DNA from: SIG587 sp045649505
Lineage (GTDB): Bacteria; Bacillota; Clostridia; Oscillospirales; Acutalibacteraceae
DNA: 25,591 bases
Assembly: GCA_045649505.1 (NCBI GenBank)
Contig: JAZRQA010000005.1
Location: forward strand, 1 to 25,591
Reading direction: 5' to 3'
In this document: piece after piece, positions 23,103 to 25,591 of the stretch
How positions within the stretch are numbered: position 1 is the first letter of the stretch
Layout: each line of letters starts with the position of its first letter
The notes under the pieces: generated by a model
Databases searched by the model: none
Told to the model about the DNA's origin: nothing
Seen by the model: only the letters and a program-made list of their open reading frames with translations
Position numbers and translations under genes: made by a program

Positions 23103-23771
23103 TTAAGCACCTGTCTTTTCCTTTATGACCTTTAAAATTGCCTGACGCGATTCTTCAAGATTTAGTTTTGTAGTGTCTACCATTACACTGTCATCAGCCG
23201 GCTTTAAGGGTGCAATTTCACGGTGAGAATCGTTGTAATCGCGTTGACGCATATCCGCGAGTACATCTTCAAATGTTGTTGCAACACCCTTTTCGTTAAG
23301 CTCGACAAAACGGCGGCGAGCACGCTCCTCATCTGAAGCGGTGAGAAAAATCTTCACCTTAGCATCGGGTAAAATAACGGTGCCGATATCTCTGCCGTCC
23401 ATTACTACATTATTTTCTCTAGCAAGCCTTCGCTGAAGCTCTAAAAGGAAGGCTCGCACCGCGGGAACTGCTGAAACGGCTGATGCCATCATAGAGGCAG
23501 TTGGAGTGCGAATTTCGCCCGAAACATCCTCACCATCAAGAAATACGTGCTGCTCGTCCCCGACAAAAGCTATATCTACTTTCGTATCGGCAAGGGTGCC
23601 CTCTATATCGCAATCAAGTGTAGTATCTGCCCCATTGCGGGAAAATTTTAATCCCACAGCACGGTAAAGTGCGCCTGTATCAACATAGATGTAACCAAGC
23701 TCTGCCGCAACAGCACGGGCAAGGGTGCTCTTTCCCGCACCTGCAGGACCGTCAATAGCAATGTTTATCAT
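23103..23771 (-). CDS. cmk: Cytidylate kinase
   Basis: 222 residues. Phosphorylates CMP and dCMP with ATP. The P-loop is GPAGAGKST (8-16), followed by the YIYVDTGALYRAV substrate-binding segment; GRDIGTVILPDAKVKIFLTAS and the arginine-rich RRRFVEL lid region are both typical. Length matches the family. It follows the flavoprotein gene by 18 bases with an AAAGGAG ribosome site and precedes plsC by 3 bases. Pairing of cmk with the gene for S1 is conserved across many bacteria. Confidence 0.96.
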   Translation of the reverse strand: MINIAIDGPAGAGKSTLARAVAAELGYIYVDTGALYRAVGLKFSRNGADTTLDCDIEGTLADTKVDIAFVGDEQHVFLDGEDVSGEIRTPTASMMASAVSAVPAVRAFLLELQRRLARENNVVMDGRDIGTVILPDAKVKIFLTASDEERARRRFVELNEKGVATTFEDVLADMRQRDYNDSHREIAPLKPADDSVMVDTTKLNLEESRQAILKVIKEKTGA

Positions 23772-23789
23772 AACAAAAGCTCCTTTGTT

Positions 23790-25016
23790 TTATATACTTG
23801 AACCGGCAAGACTACCAGTTGAAAAGGCTATCTGTAAATTAAAGCCGCCTGTATAGGCATCAACGTCAATTATTTCGCCTGCAAAATACAATCCGCTTAT
23901 AAGCTTTGACTGCATTGTACTCGGGTCAATTTCCTTAACGCTTATTCCTCCGCTGGTTATTATGGCTTCCTCGATGGGGCGAAAACCCGTAACGGTAAGA
24001 GGTAATGCTTTTATAACACTGAGTAAAGCGGCGCGTTGCTCACGGGTTATCTGATTAACCTTTGTGCGTAAATCTATCCCCGAAAGCTTTATAACAACAG
24101 GAATAAGACTTTTAGGAAGCAGCTTGTCGAGTGAATTTATTATATCCTTATTAAGATTTCCACTAAAATCCCTTTGAAGTCGAGCGTCAAGCGTTTGGGT
24201 ATCAAGCGCAGGCTTCAAATCAATGAACATTTTATATTTTTTCTCATCAATTTTACGCATAAGAGAGGATGCAGAAAGCACAAGAGGCCCCGATACACCG
24301 AAATGAGTAAACAGCATCTCCCCCATTTCATTGAATATGGGCTTTTTCTTACCCTCCTCGAAAACGCTCAGGGTGACATTTTTAAGTGAAAGCCCCGAAA
24401 GGGTGGTGCAAAAACCTTCGTGTACGGTAATTGGGATAAGTGAAGCCTTAAGCTCGGTTACAGTATGCCCTAAGGACTGCGCCATTTTATAACCGTCACC
24501 CGTAGAGCCTGTAAGCGGATAGGAAGCACCGCCCGTAGCAAGAACGACTGCATCTGCCGAGAAATGTTCACCGTCATTACATATAACACCCGAAATTTTA
24601 CCGTTTTCAACAATTATTTCCTGGGCGACCTTATTTAATATCTTGGCACCTGCGCGCTTGAGAGCGGCATATAATGCATCAACAATATCGCTTGCTTTAT
24701 CACTTACAGGGAAAACCCTGTTCCCGCGTTCAGTTTTTAGGGGAACGCCTGCTGTTTCAAAAAATTCCATAGTGCTGTATGAAGGAAAGTGATTAAATGC
24801 AGAATATAAAAACCTACCGTTTACGGCAACATTTTTTATAAGGGTATCCGTATCGCAGTTGTTTGTAACGTTACATCTTCCCTTGCCTGTTATCATAATT
24901 TTTCTGCCGACCTTCTGGTTCTTTTCAAGCACAGTAACGCTGTTGCCGCCTTGTGCTGCCCGATACGCCGCCATAAGTCCTGCGGCACCGCCGCCTATAA
25001 TAACAACCTTTTTCAC
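23790..25016 (-). CDS. BaiN/HI0933-family FAD-dependent flavoprotein
   Basis: 408 residues from a GTG at 25016, whose ribosome site AAAAAGGAT lies about ten bases upstream. An in-frame TTG at 25037 would add seven residues, but these cover the ribosome site. The FAD dinucleotide fold VVIIGGGAAGLMAAYRAA lies near the N-terminus, then VGRKIMITGKGRCNVTN (a family signature, with KGRCN), VVLATGGASYPLTGSTGDG and a C-terminal LYFAGEIIDVDAYTGGFNLQIAFSTG. The family is often annotated BaiN after a clostridial bile-acid pathway enzyme, but it is widespread, and bile acid activity here is not implied. It begins the cmk-plsC-ispH-rpsA operon. Confidence 0.92.
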   Translation of the reverse strand: MKKVVIIGGGAAGLMAAYRAAQGGNSVTVLEKNQKVGRKIMITGKGRCNVTNNCDTDTLIKNVAVNGRFLYSAFNHFPSYSTMEFFETAGVPLKTERGNRVFPVSDKASDIVDALYAALKRAGAKILNKVAQEIIVENGKISGVICNDGEHFSADAVVLATGGASYPLTGSTGDGYKMAQSLGHTVTELKASLIPITVHEGFCTTLSGLSLKNVTLSVFEEGKKKPIFNEMGEMLFTHFGVSGPLVLSASSLMRKIDEKKYKMFIDLKPALDTQTLDARLQRDFSGNLNKDIINSLDKLLPKSLIPVVIKLSGIDLRTKVNQITREQRAALLSVIKALPLTVTGFRPIEEAIITSGGISVKEIDPSTMQSKLISGLYFAGEIIDVDAYTGGFNLQIAFSTGSLAGSSI

Positions 25017-25054
25017 ATTTAAATAATCCTTTTTCAATATCTTTACAAATTATA

Positions 25055-25083
25055 ATTTTACTATATTTTATTTAAAATGTAAA
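25055..25083 (-). promoter_or_regulatory. Promoter of the flavoprotein-cmk-plsC-ispH-rpsA operon
   Basis: -35 TTTACA (25083-25078) and -10 TAAAAT (25060-25055), 17-base spacer, giving a start near 25048 and a leader of about 30 bases. A second TATAAT just downstream could serve as an alternative -10. It is divergent from the mscL promoter. Confidence 0.72.
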
Positions 25084-25104
25084 TAGCCAATAGATATGTT
25101 TATC

Positions 25105-25133
25105 TTGACTTTTACAATATTTTAGTTTAATCT
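25105..25133 (+). promoter_or_regulatory. Putative promoter of mscL
   Basis: A good -35 TTGACT (25105-25110) is followed after 17 bases by TAATCT (25128-25133), which is a weak -10. Other AT-rich hexamers nearby could substitute, so the -10 is uncertain. Confidence 0.5.
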
Positions 25134-25166
25134 AATATATAGAATACATATAAAGGGGATAAAAAA

Positions 25167-25580
25167 ATGAAATTTATTAAGAACTTTTTAAACGAGTTCA
25201 AGGAATTTGCCCTTCGCGGCAATGTTCTTGATATGGCAGTAGGTATGATTATCGGTACTGCATTTACCGGTATTGTTAAATCTCTTACCGATAATTTTAT
25301 CAATCCTTTACTTAACTTCATCACAGGCGCTGAAAGATACGGCTGGAGCTCTATTGCAGGTTTTGCATCTGCCTTTTTTACCGCAATTATCAACTTTATA
25401 ATTATGGCATTTGTCCTGTTCTGCCTGCTCAAGGGCATAAACGCACTCACAAGCATTTCACGCAAAAAGAAGAATGCTGATGAGGCTCCTGCTGCTCCCA
25501 CAACCAAAATCTGCCCCTTCTGCAAAAGCGAAATTTCTATTGAAGCTACTCGCTGTCCTCACTGCACATCCGAGCTTTAA
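25167..25580 (+). CDS. mscL: Large-conductance mechanosensitive channel with C-terminal zinc ribbon
   Basis: 137 residues. Residues 1-98 are a standard MscL: the amphipathic N-terminal helix (KFIKNFLNEFKEFALRGNV), the first membrane helix with DMAVGMIIGTAFTGIV, a short outer loop and the second helix (about 66-92). It forms a pentameric pore that opens under hypo-osmotic tension. After a short linker the tail holds two Cys-x-x-Cys pairs (C116/C119 and C130/C133) in the CPFCKSEI / RCPHCTSEL arrangement of a zinc ribbon. The usual cytoplasmic helical bundle of E. coli MscL is replaced by it. AAAGGGGAT precedes the ATG. The remaining 11 bases of the window hold nothing recognisable. Confidence 0.94.
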   Translation: MKFIKNFLNEFKEFALRGNVLDMAVGMIIGTAFTGIVKSLTDNFINPLLNFITGAERYGWSSIAGFASAFFTAIINFIIMAFVLFCLLKGINALTSISRKKKNADEAPAAPTTKICPFCKSEISIEATRCPHCTSEL

Positions 25581-25591
25581 GCTATATAAGG

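Noticed and set aside
22491..23135. A 214-codon + strand open frame opposite plsC
   Set aside because: Antisense to plsC with conserved HX4D and FPEGTR motifs; the protein is Cys/His-rich without any pattern.
1..25591. CRISPR arrays, tRNA or rRNA genes, insertion sequences, prophage or defence genes
   Set aside because: No regular direct repeats with spacers, no tRNA-like or rRNA-like stretches, no transposase, integrase or nuclease cassette, and all gene-sized frames are accounted for by housekeeping families.

Overview
This window looks like ordinary chromosomal core sequence from a low-to-moderate G+C anaerobic Firmicute, most likely a class Clostridia gut-type bacterium (Oscillospiraceae/Ruminococcaceae-like; this assignment is inference). 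The indications are an IspH reductase fused to ribosomal protein S1, an MscL channel with a C-terminal zinc ribbon, a PyrR-type pyr leader, the small regulators IreB and YerC, RqcH and TrmK, strong AGGAGG-type ribosome binding sites, and sigma-A promoters with 17-base spacers. I see no phage, insertion sequence, CRISPR array, tRNA, rRNA or toxin/defence cassette. No stretch over 300 bases lacks a gene.

Layout. (1) 1-5459, minus strand: a de novo pyrimidine operon pyrC-carB-pyrK-pyrD (pyrD cut by the window edge). It is driven by a perfect-consensus promoter and a leader with a PyrR binding loop, an antiterminator and an intrinsic terminator. (2) 5487-10260, minus strand: a probable four-gene unit, read in the order HD-domain protein, Na+/phosphate-type cotransporter with PhoU-like tail, citrate synthase, DUF3737 beta-helix protein. 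(3) 10339-11353, minus strand: a UPF0340/YwlG protein and a 99-residue PQ-loop-like membrane protein, each with its own promoter. (4) 11391-15336, plus strand: ireB, a YhaM-like exonuclease, a DUF1858 disulfide protein, trmK and rqcH, tightly packed towards the end. (5) 15363-17782, plus strand: a Wzz/CpsC-type chain-length protein and its BY-kinase (CpsD-type), then a PgeF/YlmD laccase-domain protein. (6) 17795-20433, plus strand: a polar amino acid ABC transporter (binding lipoprotein, permease, ATPase) with a TrpR-like YerC regulator as last gene, ending in a shared convergent terminator. (7) 20444-25083, minus strand: baiN-type flavoprotein, cmk, plsC and ispH-rpsA in one operon. (8) 25105-25580, plus strand: mscL.

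The best-supported regulatory system is the PyrR attenuator of the pyr operon, where all three mutually exclusive structures can be drawn from the sequence. The most interesting loose ends are gene-context questions: the beta-helix DUF3737 protein behind citrate synthase, the Cys-x-x-Cys DUF1858 protein overlapping trmK-rqcH, a BY-kinase pair standing apart from any polysaccharide genes, and a TrpR-like regulator coupled to an amino acid transporter. I did not find convincing evidence of a wholly undescribed system.
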